A stretch of 46,132 bases of DNA. Source: Clostridia bacterium. GTDB taxonomy: Bacteria > Bacillota > Clostridia > Oscillospirales > CAG-272. The notes beneath the pieces were generated by a model that saw only the letters and a program-made list of their open reading frames with translations, was not told the origin of the DNA and did no database searches. Numbering within the stretch: position 1 is the first letter of the stretch; every line of letters starts with the position of its first letter. The stretch covers positions 1 to 46,132 of the forward strand of contig JAFTXX010000045.1 of the NCBI GenBank assembly GCA_017461475.1, given 5' to 3'. The position numbers and the translations under genes are program-made. Positions 7,902 through 17,903 of the stretch are shown here, in pieces.

Positions 7902-10398
7902 TTGCTGGGGTCTCCTCGGTATTTTTCTCTGCGTTTTCGGCTTCTTGTTCCTTTGCAACCTTTGCAAAGTTTACAATCTTCGCGCCGTCCGAAAGTCTCA
8001 TAACGATAACGCCGCCCGCGGTGCGCGAGTAGGTGTTGATGCCATCCACGGGGATGCGGATAATGGTACCCTCGTTGGTGATAAGCATAAGGTCGTCGCT
8101 CTCATCAACAGATGCAATGGATGTAAGGTAGCCTGTCTTGTCGGAAATCTTGTGAGCCGCAACGCCCTTGCCGCCGCGGTTCTTCATGGTGCGGAACTCG
8201 TCAAACTCGGAGAGTTTGCCGTAGCCGTTTTCGGTGATGGTAACAAGTTTCTTGCCTTCCTCAACGAGTGCTACGCCGCAGACATAGTCATTCTCGGCAA
8301 CTCTTATACCTATAACGCCGCGCGCTGTACGTCCCATTGCGCGTGCCTCGTCCTCGGCAAAGCGAACCGCGTTACCCTCGTGAGTTGCAATGATAAGTTC
8401 GGTGTCGCCGGTGGTGAGTTTAACAAATACAAGTTCGTCACCATCGTCAAGGTTGAGTGCAATCTTGCCGCCCTTGCGCTGGTATGCGTACTCTGTGAGA
8501 AGCGTGCGCTTTATGATACCGCGCTTTGTGACCATGGTGAGATATGCATCGGGAACAAACTCTTGAACTTCGATCATCGAAGTTACGCGCTCGCCTTGCT
8601 CAATCTCAAGCAGATTGATAAGGTTTGAACCCTTGGAGGTTCTCGATGCCTCGGGAATCTGATATGCCTTTCGCATATGAACCTTGCCGAGGTTGGTGAA
8701 GAACATGATGTAGGAATGGCTGTTGGTAACGATAACCTTTTCGATAAAGTCCTCTTCCTTGGTGGTCATGCCTATGATACCCTTGCCGCCGCGGTGCTGT
8801 GTGGTGTAGGTGTCGGCGGGAATACGCTTGATGTAACCCGCGTTTGTAAGAGTGAGCACGCAAGCGTGACGCTCAATGAGGTCCTCAAGGTCAATTTCTT
8901 CCTCAGCCTCAACGATTGCGGTGCGGCGGGGGTCGGAAAACTTGTCCTTTATCTCGGTGAGCTCTTCCTTGACGATGTTTCTTATCTTCTCCTCGGATGC
9001 GAGGATTCCCTGCAGTTCGTCAGCACGCTCATGGAGATATGCGAGTCTGTCCTCAATCTTCTGGCGCTCCATGCCACTAAGTTTGCCAAGTGTCATGTCG
9101 ACAATAGCCTGCGCCTGACGGTCGGAAAGTGAAAATCTTTCCATCAAAGCGACCTTAGCCGCGGCAACAGATTCACTCTTCTTGATAAGTTCGATTATCT
9201 CATCAATGTGGTCGAGCGCAATTTTGTAACCCTCGTAAATGTGCATTTCAGCGAGGGTCTTGTTAAGGTCAAATCTTGTGCGGCGGATGATGATTTCTTC
9301 CTGGAACTCGATGTAGTTGCGAAGTATCTCTTTAAGTGTGAAAATCTTCGGAACGCCGTTTTCAAGCGCGAGCATGTTGACCGAGAAAGTGCTCTGCAGT
9401 TCGGTAAAGCGGTAAAGCTGATTTAAAACCACCTGCGCGTTAGCGTCGCGGCGGCAGTCAACAACAATGCGCATACCCGCCTGACCGCTCTCGTCGCGGA
9501 TGTCGGAAATACCCTCAATTCGCTTGTCGTTAACGAGGTCGGCAATGTTTTTAACAAGTTGAGACTTGTTGACCATGTAAGGAATTTCGGAGAAGATAAT
9601 TGAATTTTCTTCTTCGTCGATATCGGCTGTAGCACGGACTACAACGCGGCCCTTACCTGTTTCATATGCGTCGCGGATGCCCTTTGTACCGTAGATTGTC
9701 GCATAGGTCGGGAAGTCGGGGCCCTTGATATGCTCCATAAGTTCGGGCACGGTGATGTCGGGGTTGTCCATCATGGCAAGTGTGCCGTCGATAACCTCAC
9801 CAAGGTTGTGCGTGGGAATGTTTGTCGCCATACCTACGGCGATACCCATAGCACCGTTTACAAGAAGGTTTGGGAAACGCGAGGGGAGCACGGTAGGCTC
9901 CATACGCGTGTTGTCAAAGTTCGGCACCATGTCGACGATATCTTTTTCGATATCGGTCATCATCACGTCCGAAATCTTTGAGAGTTTTGCCTCGGTGTAA
10001 CGGTAAGCAGCCGCGCCATCACCGTCAATGTTACCGAAGTTACCCTGACCTTTGATAAGCGGGTAGCGGTAGGAGAAGTCCTGCGCCATGCGTACCATAG
10101 TGCCGTAAACGGCGGCGTCGCCGTGAGGATGGTAACGTCCAAGCACGTTACCTACTGTCGTCGCCGATTTGCGGAAAGGCTTGTCGTGCGTAAGGTTGTC
10201 CTCGTACATCGCATAAAGAATACGGCGCTGACCCGGTTTCATACCGTCGCGGACATCAGGCAGCGCACGGCTGGTGATAACGCTCATCGAATACTCGATA
10301 AAGCCTTGGCGCACCTGTTTTTCCATATTTATCGGAACTATCTTCTGATCCGGAAATTCAATTGATTCACTTAAAATTGTGTTTCGTTTTTTACTCAT
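7888..10398 (-). CDS. gyrA: DNA gyrase subunit A
   Basis: Breakage-reunion subunit of type II topoisomerase, 836 residues. The catalytic tyrosine is Y134 in AAYRYTE. The winged-helix block [20 protein letters not shown] spans residues 88-107. The C-terminal beta-pinwheel with the GyrA-box-like QRKGGKI is present, so this is GyrA rather than ParC. The quinolone-determining positions are unusual: the Ser83 equivalent is Ala95 and the Asp87 equivalent is Gly99 (codons GCC and GGC). The start [15 protein letters not shown] lacks a clear Shine-Dalgarno, and an RPT-C hairpin begins about 18 bases upstream. A lipoprotein gene overlaps its end. Confidence 0.97.
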   Translation of the reverse strand: MSKKRNTILSESIEFPDQKIVPINMEKQVRQGFIEYSMSVITSRALPDVRDGMKPGQRRILYAMYEDNLTHDKPFRKSATTVGNVLGRYHPHGDAAVYGTMVRMAQDFSYRYPLIKGQGNFGNIDGDGAAAYRYTEAKLSKISDVMMTDIEKDIVDMVPNFDNTRMEPTVLPSRFPNLLVNGAMGIAVGMATNIPTHNLGEVIDGTLAMMDNPDITVPELMEHIKGPDFPTYATIYGTKGIRDAYETGKGRVVVRATADIDEEENSIIFSEIPYMVNKSQLVKNIADLVNDKRIEGISDIRDESGQAGMRIVVDCRRDANAQVVLNQLYRFTELQSTFSVNMLALENGVPKIFTLKEILRNYIEFQEEIIIRRTRFDLNKTLAEMHIYEGYKIALDHIDEIIELIKKSESVAAAKVALMERFSLSDRQAQAIVDMTLGKLSGMERQKIEDRLAYLHERADELQGILASEEKIRNIVKEELTEIKDKFSDPRRTAIVEAEEEIDLEDLIERHACVLTLTNAGYIKRIPADTYTTQHRGGKGIIGMTTKEEDFIEKVIVTNSHSYIMFFTNLGKVHMRKAYQIPEASRTSKGSNLINLLEIEQGERVTSMIEVQEFVPDAYLTMVTKRGIIKRTLLTEYAYQRKGGKIALNLDDGDELVFVKLTTGDTELIIATHEGNAVRFAEDEARAMGRTARGVIGIRVAENDYVCGVALVEEGKKLVTITENGYGKLSEFDEFRTMKNRGGKGVAAHKISDKTGYLTSIASVDESDDLMLITNEGTIIRIPVDGINTYSRTAGGVIVMRLSDGAKIVNFAKVAKEQEAENAEKNTEETPANEEN

Positions 10399-10416
10399 TT
10401 TAATTTAATTTTTTTC

Positions 10417-10473
10417 GCAGGGAAAACTTTTTGAAAAAAGTTTTCCTGGACCTTTCAAAAACTTTTGAAAAAG
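10417..10473 (+). repeat. RPT-C copy 3
   Basis: GGAAAACTTTTT-ga-AAAAAGTTTTCC hairpin followed by TGGACCTTTCAAAAACTTTT. Near-identical to copy 1; directly upstream of the gyrA start. Confidence 0.75.
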
Positions 10474-10483
10474 CAGATTTGAA

Positions 10484-10532
10484 TGTACAACATCTACTCC
10501 CTGCTTTTCGGGCGATTACTAATCGCCCCTAC
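10484..10532. repeat. RPT-A copy 4, truncated
   Basis: Only the centre and right half are present: TACAACATCTACTCCCTGCT then GGGCGATTACTAATCGCCCC. The left arm is missing where RPT-C copy 3 ends, so this is a broken element. Confidence 0.8.
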
Positions 10533-10572
10533 AGGTTAGATAAAATATTTTACTTTCATAAAATCTTATACT

Positions 10573-10687
10573 TTTTCCACATTATCCACATTTTTTACTG
10601 TGGAAAACTTTTCGATGTGCGAATGTGGGAAAATCTGTTTTTCCTTTATACCACATAGAAATTTGCTGTGTCAAACCATGTGGAAAA
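10573..10687. promoter_or_regulatory. DnaA-box cluster between gyrB and gyrA
   Basis: Five sites match or nearly match the 9-mer TTATNCACA: TTTTCCACA 10573-10581, TTATCCACA 10582-10590 (perfect), and on the minus strand 10599-10607 (TTTTCCACA), 10624-10632 (TTTCCCACA) and 10679-10687 (TTTTCCACA). Two are directly adjacent. They lie in the gyrA leader/promoter region, so DnaA could regulate gyrA or use this as a second origin-associated cluster. Confidence 0.65.
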
Positions 10688-10711
10688 CGCGAATTTTGAT
10701 GTACAAAATGT

Positions 10712-12664
<1,953 letters not shown>

Positions 12665-12730
12665 TCAAAAAGCCAATATAAGTTTATATGAATGTTACTG
12701 ACATCTACGCAAGATACTTTTCACAAACCC

Positions 12731-12805
12731 GTAGGGGGCGATTAATAATCGCCCGATAAGCAAAAATTAGATGTCTTTCAACGGGCGATTAATAATCGCC
12801 CCTAC
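12731..12805. repeat. RPT-A copy 5
   Basis: Complete element with an extra G in the left arm (GTAGGGGGCGATTAATAATC) and the matching right arm ending CCCCTAC. Confidence 0.9.
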
Positions 12806-12825
12806 ACGGTTTGTGCATCAATTTT

Positions 12826-12899
12826 GCTTTGTAACAATCCCCGCTTGTCATCCTCGAACGGAGCCGCAGGCGCAGTGAAGGATCTTGCGGGGAGATGTC
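12826..12899. repeat. RPT-B copy 4
   Basis: CAATCCCCGCTTGTCATCCT, centre GGAGCCGCAGGCGCAG, then GTGAAGGATCTTGCGGGGAG. The centre is a single short GC hairpin, unlike copies 1 and 3. Confidence 0.75.
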
Positions 12900-12916
12900 A
12901 GCAACCCATTTTTTAC

Positions 12917-13189
12917 TTATTCAATCGACTTTTTTGCACGGCTTGCAAGTGACAGCGTTGAAAGCTGTGAAATGCAGACCGCAGTTTGCTTTATATCTTT
13001 ATTTTTATTTTTATCATACAATATAAACGATTTCGGTATCTCGGTCTTTGAAATCTCGAGAACACCGTCATGCTGCGCCTTCTTCAAAAAAGCGCGAGTG
13101 TCCGCACCAAGCGTCGCATTGTCCATGTCAAATATCCCGATAATGCTCTTTGTGCGTATTATTTTATTGTTTCCTGCATGTAGGTACAT
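12917..13189 (-). CDS. remB: Extracellular matrix regulator RemB-like (DUF370)
   Basis: Small DNA-binding regulator family (RemB/YaaB), known in Bacillus from matrix-gene control. The 90-residue product opens MYLHAGNNKIIRTKSIIGIF, which matches the RemB N-terminus, followed by PKSFILYDKNKN and a Ser/Leu-rich C-terminus (ISQLSTLSLASRA). It sits between recF and gyrB, the conserved location of yaaB/remB, which strongly supports the identity. AAGGAG precedes the ATG. RPT-A copies flank the gene on both sides (copies 5 and 6), and RPT-B copy 4 follows its end. Confidence 0.88.
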   Translation of the reverse strand: MYLHAGNNKIIRTKSIIGIFDMDNATLGADTRAFLKKAQHDGVLEISKTEIPKSFILYDKNKNKDIKQTAVCISQLSTLSLASRAKKSIE

Positions 13190-13231
13190 AGGTCAACTCC
13201 TTAATACGAGAAACATATTTAATCAAAATCC

Positions 13232-13306
13232 GTAGGGACGATTAGTAATCGCCCGAAAGGCAGGGCTTAGATGTTGTACAAACGGGCGATTACTAATCGC
13301 CCCTAC
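13232..13306. repeat. RPT-A copy 6
   Basis: Arms use GATTAGTAATC on the left and GATTACTAATC on the right, a paired variant that keeps both local palindromes. It fills the recF-remB gap. Confidence 0.9.
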
Positions 13307-13316
13307 AGGGTTTGTT

Positions 13317-14414
13317 TTAATTTTTTTCTTCCCTGTAATTGCCGTTTTCGACGTAAATCATTTTTACATCGTCTAGGTTTACATAATCGCCTTTTTCGCA
13401 AGCAGTAACTATCATTTGTCTGCCCTCGGTGCGCGAAAGGACATATGACTTTCTGTCCTCGTCGAGCTCGCCTAAAACATCGTCGAAAAGATAAACCGGC
13501 GCTTCGCCTTTTTCGGCGGCTATAATTTCGCCCTCGCCGATTTTAAGCGCAAGCGCAAGCGAGCGTTGCTGCCCCTGCGAGGCAAACTGACGCGCGTCCA
13601 TGCCGTTTATCGTAAAGTTTAAATCGTCTCTTTGTATTCCTACAAGACACATCTTTGCCGCCGCTTCGCGCTTTTCGCTTTCGCGTAGCAATCTTTCATA
13701 CTCTATTATAATGTCAGAAAGGCGGGATTTTTCGGCGGATATGTCGCTTTTGTAAAAAATTTCAGCCTTTTCCCTTCCGCCGCTTATCTCTTTTATGGTT
13801 TCGCTGAGTTTTACCGCCAGTTTTTCCACATATTCACGGCGAAAAACATAAATTTTCGCGTTGTCAACCGCCAATTTTTCGTTGTAAGCCGCCATTAAAG
13901 CACTGTCGTAGGGTTCCTCACTCTTAAGCAGCGCATTTTTTCCCTCGGTAAGTTTTTTGTGCTCTGCAAGCAGTGCAACATATTCACCGTAAAGCTGAGA
14001 AATGGCAATATTCAAAAATTCGCGTCGCTCGCTCGGAGCGGCTTTTATAACAGACAGATGATCGGGACAAAAGAAAACCGCATTGAACTTGCCTATAAGT
14101 TCCTTTGCCGTGACCTTTGCACCGCCCGAAAGTCTCATTCTCTGCCCGTCGTAATATCTGTATTCCAATGTATGTTCGCCGTCGCACCGCTCAAACGTTA
14201 TCTTCAGCGAATAACCTTTCTCGCCAAACCTTACAATATCCGCGTCCTTGCCGCCGCGAAAACTTTTTCCGCGTGCAAAAAAGTATATAGCCTCCAGCAC
14301 GTTGGTCTTCCCCTCGGCATTCTTGCCGTAAAGCAGATTGACCCCGCGAGAAAAGTCTATACAAGCACTCTCACAAAGACGAAAATTATTAAGTTCTATT
14401 TTAGTTAGAATCAT
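13317..14414 (-). CDS. recF: DNA replication and repair protein RecF
   Basis: SMC-like ATPase that helps load RecA at single-strand gaps. The 365-residue product has Walker A YGKNAEGKTNVLEAIYF (residues 29-45), the ABC-type signature FASQGQQRSLALALK and Walker B PVYLFDDVLGELD. Its length matches the family. The ATG at 14414 has no obvious Shine-Dalgarno; the sequence just before it is the edge of RPT-A copy 7. It lies downstream of dnaN, but the small S4-domain gene yaaA usually found between dnaN and recF in Firmicutes is absent; repeats occupy the space. Confidence 0.95.
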   Translation of the reverse strand: MILTKIELNNFRLCESACIDFSRGVNLLYGKNAEGKTNVLEAIYFFARGKSFRGGKDADIVRFGEKGYSLKITFERCDGEHTLEYRYYDGQRMRLSGGAKVTAKELIGKFNAVFFCPDHLSVIKAAPSERREFLNIAISQLYGEYVALLAEHKKLTEGKNALLKSEEPYDSALMAAYNEKLAVDNAKIYVFRREYVEKLAVKLSETIKEISGGREKAEIFYKSDISAEKSRLSDIIIEYERLLRESEKREAAAKMCLVGIQRDDLNFTINGMDARQFASQGQQRSLALALKIGEGEIIAAEKGEAPVYLFDDVLGELDEDRKSYVLSRTEGRQMIVTACEKGDYVNLDDVKMIYVENGNYREEKN

Positions 14415-14443
14415 AACGGTTAAGGGGGCGTACTTTCTTTAAA

Positions 14444-14518
14444 GTAGGGGCGATTAGTAATCGCCCGAAAAGCCGTGCGTAGATGTTTTACAAGCGGGCG
14501 ATTAGTAATCGCCCCTAC
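14444..14518. repeat. RPT-A copy 7
   Basis: Both arms carry GATTAGTAATC, so each still folds on itself (GGGCGATTA-g-TAATCGCCC). It lies just upstream of recF. Confidence 0.9.
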
Positions 14519-14535
14519 AAATTTGGTTTAACAAA

Positions 14536-14599
14536 TAAACCTTTCATAAAAAGGTTTGGGGGTGTCGGACCCTTTCCTTAAAAGGGTCTCTACCTTTGT
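14536..14599 (+). repeat. RPT-C copy 4, divergent
   Basis: AAACCTTT-cataa-AAAGGTTT hairpin followed by GGACCCTTT-cctta-AAAGGGTC. The layout is that of RPT-C but with two hairpins and low identity; directly beside RPT-A copy 7. Confidence 0.5.
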
Positions 14600-14603
14600 A
14601 TAA

Positions 14604-14656
14604 GAACACACCGTGTTTTCTCAAAACCGACGGCGTTTAGCCGTCGAGGTGTGTTC
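14604..14656. other. Predicted three-way junction between dnaN and recF
   Basis: Outer stem GAACACACC (14604-14612) with GGTGTGTTC (14648-14656) encloses GTTTT-ctc-AAAAC (14615-14627) and CGACGGC-gttta-GCCGTCG (14628-14646). A further pair GAGTGAC (14660-14666)/GTCACTC (14702-14708) reaches into the dnaN stop region. With the repeats it fills the 288-base dnaN-recF gap. Function unknown. Confidence 0.6.
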
Positions 14657-14702
14657 ATGGAGTGACGGAGGCGGTAGATAAAAATTTAGCCGGTAGATGG
14701 GG

Positions 14703-15845
14703 TCACTCTTTCATCTTAAGCGGGAGAACCATGTAGATGTAGCTGTCTTCGGCTTCGTCGTCAATGGGTTCAATTGTTGCGCTCATGTTGGGAGTGATGA
14801 GTTTTACACGTATCTTTTCAGTGTTGATAGAGCGCATGGTATCGATAAGGTAACGGCAGTTGAAACCAATCTCAATATCGGGACCTGTGTGCTCGGCTTC
14901 TATTTCCTCATAAATATCGCCGTTTGCGCTCTTGGATGTTATCTGCAGAGCGTTTCCTACAAACGAAAGTTTTACATAGTTCTTTGTACTGCCCGCGATT
15001 TTCTCCTCGGAAATGAGAGCCGCACGTTCAAGCGCATCCTGGAAAGCCTTTGCGTCAAGAACCGCTTCAATAGGCTGGTCTTTCGGGATAAGACGGTCAT
15101 AATCGATGTATTCACCCTCAACAAGACGGGAGGAAAACACCAGATTTTCCATATTAAATATAATATTTTTCTTTGTAACCATAATAGTCACAAATTCGCC
15201 CGGCTCGTCAGAAAGCATCTTTACAAGTTCGGTTATGGTCTTACCGGGAACGATAAACGAGGTGCGCTCAAGATTATCAATAACCGTAACAATAGGCGTG
15301 CGGAGATTACAAAGCGAAAGCGTAAAGCTGTCACAGCTTACCACGCGGATATTATCCTGCTCAAGTTTAAAGAAAGCACCGCAGAGAATGGGACGTTTGT
15401 CGATCTGCGCAATTGAATGAGCGGTGCGTACAATCATCTTTTTAAGCGCGCACTGTTCCATTGTAAACGATTCGCGGCTGGTAATAACGGGCATCTGGGG
15501 AAAATCCTTAGCCGCGAGCGCATGGAGAGAAAACGAACTTCTTCCGCTCTTGATGTTGACAAGCAAATTTTCATCAACGGTAAGAGTAACAACGCTTTCG
15601 GGCAAAATTCTCACGATGCTGAGAAGTCTCTGCGCGTTGATAACACACGCACCGGGCAAAACAACCTCAGCCTCGACAAGTGCACGAACGCTTTTTTCCA
15701 TGTCGTATGTAGACATTTTAAGTCCGTCGTCGCAGGTCTCAAGCAGAACGCCCTCAGTGAAAGGGTGAGTGTTCTTCTGCGAAACCGCTCCCATCGCACG
15801 GACCAGCTTTTCGAGCATTTTTGCTTTTTCAAATTTGATTTTCAT
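14703..15845 (-). CDS. dnaN: DNA polymerase III beta sliding clamp
   Basis: Ring-shaped processivity clamp of the replicase. The 380-residue product has the three-domain length of the family and the typical start MKIKFEKAKMLEKLVRAM, the domain II-like TILPE-type segment (RILPESVVTLTV) and the C-terminal end DSYIYMVLPLKMKE with the conserved MPM/L-type tail (VLPLK). A GGAGAG Shine-Dalgarno lies 6-11 bases before ATG 15845. It directly follows the predicted unwinding region of oriC, so its leader is AT-rich. The gene order dnaA-oriC-dnaN is the canonical one. Confidence 0.97.
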   Translation of the reverse strand: MKIKFEKAKMLEKLVRAMGAVSQKNTHPFTEGVLLETCDDGLKMSTYDMEKSVRALVEAEVVLPGACVINAQRLLSIVRILPESVVTLTVDENLLVNIKSGRSSFSLHALAAKDFPQMPVITSRESFTMEQCALKKMIVRTAHSIAQIDKRPILCGAFFKLEQDNIRVVSCDSFTLSLCNLRTPIVTVIDNLERTSFIVPGKTITELVKMLSDEPGEFVTIMVTKKNIIFNMENLVFSSRLVEGEYIDYDRLIPKDQPIEAVLDAKAFQDALERAALISEEKIAGSTKNYVKLSFVGNALQITSKSANGDIYEEIEAEHTGPDIEIGFNCRYLIDTMRSINTEKIRVKLITPNMSATIEPIDDEAEDSYIYMVLPLKMKE

Positions 15846-16060
15846 TTCGTCTCTCCGTTTTTATGAATAAAAGATAATAAATATTTTAGTAGTAATAGTA
15901 GAGCACCTTGAAAATGTGGATAACTTGGCGGCGCCTTACAAACAAAGGAAAAATAGGGTCAAAATCAAAATGTCACAGTGTGTCTAATTTTGAGTTTTTA
16001 ACACAGCCGTTTTTTCCACATTCCCGATGTGTATAAAAACATGTGTAACTTTGTGGAAAA
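15846..16060. other. oriC: Predicted oriC unwinding region (dnaA-dnaN gap)
   Basis: DnaA 9-mers (minus-strand reading): TTATCCACA 15915-15923 (perfect), TTATACACA 16028-16036 (perfect TTATNCACA), TTAGACACA 15979-15987, AGTTACACA 16042-16050, TTTTCCACA 16052-16060; on plus, TTTTCCACA 16012-16020. Beside the perfect box, at 15887-15901, the minus strand reads CTACTATTACTACTA, five DnaA-trio triplets, followed by an A/T-only run (15870-15886 is AAAGATAATAAATATTT on plus). This box-trio-AT order matches the known basal unwinding arrangement of Bacillus-type origins. Confidence 0.85.
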
Positions 16061-16085
16061 GTAGAATTAAATTTTTATAAAACCC

Positions 16086-16160
16086 GTAGGGGCGATTATC
16101 AATCGCCCGAAAAGCAGGGCGTAGATGTTTTACAAACGGGCGATTATTAATCGCCCCTAC
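16086..16160. repeat. RPT-A copy 8
   Basis: Complete element between dnaA and the DnaA-box cluster; the left arm has GATTATCAATC, the right arm GATTATTAATC. Confidence 0.9.
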
Positions 16161-16174
16161 AGATTTGCTTAAAT

Positions 16175-17584
16175 TTATTTCAAACTTTCCTTTAAATCTT
16201 TGATAAATGAATTCAAATCATCGTCAAATTCACTGCTGTCACTCTTTTTGCGTTCAATATTTTTAATCGCGGACATAACCGATGTGTGGTCACAGGAGAA
16301 AATACCCGCGATATCTTTTAGGGTCATGTCCAAAACTTCGCGCAAAGTGTACATGCATGCGTGGCGCGCGCTGACAATATGAGCGGTACGCTTTTTGCCG
16401 ACGATAGTCTCTTTTGAAATGTTGTACTTGTCGCAAACCGCCATGATAACCTTTTCAATCTTTGCGCTTCTAGGCTCCTCGGACGGAACAAGGTCGGAAA
16501 TCTCGTTTTTGACAAGGTTGACGCTGAGTTCCTTGCCCATGATAAATCTCATCGCCGCAAGTTTCTTTATGCCGCCTTCGATAAGACGTATGTTGTCTTT
16601 GAGCTTCGATGCCATAAATTCAACAACTTCGTCGGGCAGAGTGAGGTTAACTTCCTCAGCCTTCTTTTTAATGATGGCAATTCTGAGTTCTGTGTCGGGC
16701 GGAGTAATGTCGGCAGACAGACCCCATTCAAGTCTTGTGCGAATACGTTCCTCAAGATTTTTCATCTCGTGAATGGGACGGTCGCAGGTGACGATTATCT
16801 GTTTTTGCGCTTCATAAAGAACGTTGAAAGTGTGGAAAAACTCGTCCTGCGTCGAACTCTTACCCGCAATAAACTGAATATCATCGACAAGCAAAATGTC
16901 CGCCGTGCGGTATTTTTCGCGGAACTGTTCGGTGGTCTTGTTTTTGATAGCTTCAACAAGTGTGTTTGTAAATTCCTCGCCCTTTATGTAGATGACCTTC
17001 TGCGAAGGGTCGCGTTCAAGCAAAGTGTTGATGATAGCATACATAAGGTGCGTTTTTCCGAGACCGCTCTTGCCGTGGATGAAAAGAGGGTTGTACGCAA
17101 CTTCGTCGCTGTGGGCAATTGCATAGCATGCGTTGTATGCAAACTTGTTTGAGTCGCCCGAAATGAAGTTTTCAAATGTAAAGTAGTCTGTTGCCTTTTT
17201 CTTCTGCGGAGAAATAACCTTAACCGCGCGCTCCATCTGCTGTTTGCTTTCCTCAATGTCCTTTGCGCGCTTTTCCTCAACGTAGTTTTCGTAAAGAAGC
17301 TGAGCTTCGTTTTCGTCTTTAATATCGGACACGCCCGAAATCAAAGCGGTCTCAACCTCAAATCCGAGGCAGTTGTAAAAATGTTCTTTTAAAACGTCGG
17401 GAAATTTTGTATCTAAAATCTGCTTTTTAAAGTCAGAGGGAATAGTCATAAGCGCGAGCTCGTTATCGAGATGAACAAGTCTTATTCCGCTGAACCAGAG
17501 TTCTGTGGAAGACGAGGAAAAAACCTTGCCGATAGACTCATAAACAGCCGCCCAAATCTCGCTGAGTTCTTTTAATGAGTACAT
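16175..17584 (-). CDS. dnaA: Chromosomal replication initiator DnaA
   Basis: AAA+ initiator that binds oriC boxes and melts the origin. The 469-residue product has domain I (SLKELSEIWAAVYESIG), a charged linker near residues 90-130, Walker A GKSGLGKT at 171-178, Walker B ILLVDDIQFIAG, the sensor and arginine-finger region LEERIRTRLEWGL, and the domain IV signature CDHTSVMSAIKNIE that reads the 9-mer. AAAGGA lies 6-11 bases before ATG 17584. Promoter TTGAAA-17-TATAAT is at 17647-17675 and the leader carries an 11-bp inverted repeat. It heads the leftward replication cluster. Confidence 0.98.
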   Translation of the reverse strand: MYSLKELSEIWAAVYESIGKVFSSSSTELWFSGIRLVHLDNELALMTIPSDFKKQILDTKFPDVLKEHFYNCLGFEVETALISGVSDIKDENEAQLLYENYVEEKRAKDIEESKQQMERAVKVISPQKKKATDYFTFENFISGDSNKFAYNACYAIAHSDEVAYNPLFIHGKSGLGKTHLMYAIINTLLERDPSQKVIYIKGEEFTNTLVEAIKNKTTEQFREKYRTADILLVDDIQFIAGKSSTQDEFFHTFNVLYEAQKQIIVTCDRPIHEMKNLEERIRTRLEWGLSADITPPDTELRIAIIKKKAEEVNLTLPDEVVEFMASKLKDNIRLIEGGIKKLAAMRFIMGKELSVNLVKNEISDLVPSEEPRSAKIEKVIMAVCDKYNISKETIVGKKRTAHIVSARHACMYTLREVLDMTLKDIAGIFSCDHTSVMSAIKNIERKKSDSSEFDDDLNSFIKDLKESLK

Positions 17585-17597
17585 GCGTGTCCTTTCT

Positions 17598-17622
17598 CTT
17601 TTTCACATCAAATGTGAAAAAG
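17598..17622. promoter_or_regulatory. Perfect inverted repeat in the dnaA leader
   Basis: CTTTTTCACAT-caa-ATGTGAAAAAG is an 11-bp perfect stem with a 3-base loop, ending 6 bases before the dnaA Shine-Dalgarno. Each arm contains TTTTTCACA, two mismatches from a DnaA box. It could be an operator for autoregulation or an RNA hairpin near the ribosome site. Confidence 0.6.
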
Positions 17623-17646
17623 TAATAATACGCTAATTTACTTTAA

Positions 17647-17675
17647 ATTATATCATATATAAAGATATATTTCAA
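17647..17675 (-). promoter_or_regulatory. Sigma-A promoter of dnaA
   Basis: On the minus strand TTGAAA (17670-17675) and TATAAT (17647-17652) are 17 bases apart, inside a strongly AT-rich stretch (17630-17710). Confidence 0.75.
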
Positions 17676-17732
17676 GTATAATATTATATATTATTATAAT
17701 ATATAGTAGGAAGGAAAATAACGCACAAACTC

Positions 17733-17826
17733 GTAGGGGCGATTATTAATCGCCCGCTTGTACAACATCTAAGCCCTGCCTTTCGGGCGATTAATAATCG
17801 CCCCTACTTTGGTTGGATAATAGCCG
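17733..17826. repeat. RPT-A copy 9 with flank module
   Basis: Core 17733-17807 with complete arms; TTTGGTTGGATAATAGCCG (17808-17826) follows. The same flank follows copy 11 and occurs alone at 32872-32890. Confidence 0.9.
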
Positions 17827-17853
17827 TTTGCATATATAATCATTTATTTTACC

Positions 17854-17882
17854 TTGCAAAAAAAATTAATTTATGATATCAT
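17854..17882 (+). promoter_or_regulatory. Promoter of the PAP2 phosphatase gene
   Basis: TTGCAA 17854-17859 and TATCAT 17877-17882, spacing 17 bases, about 22 bases before the start codon. Confidence 0.55.
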
Positions 17883-17903
17883 TCTCTAAAAGGAAGTGGA
17901 AAA

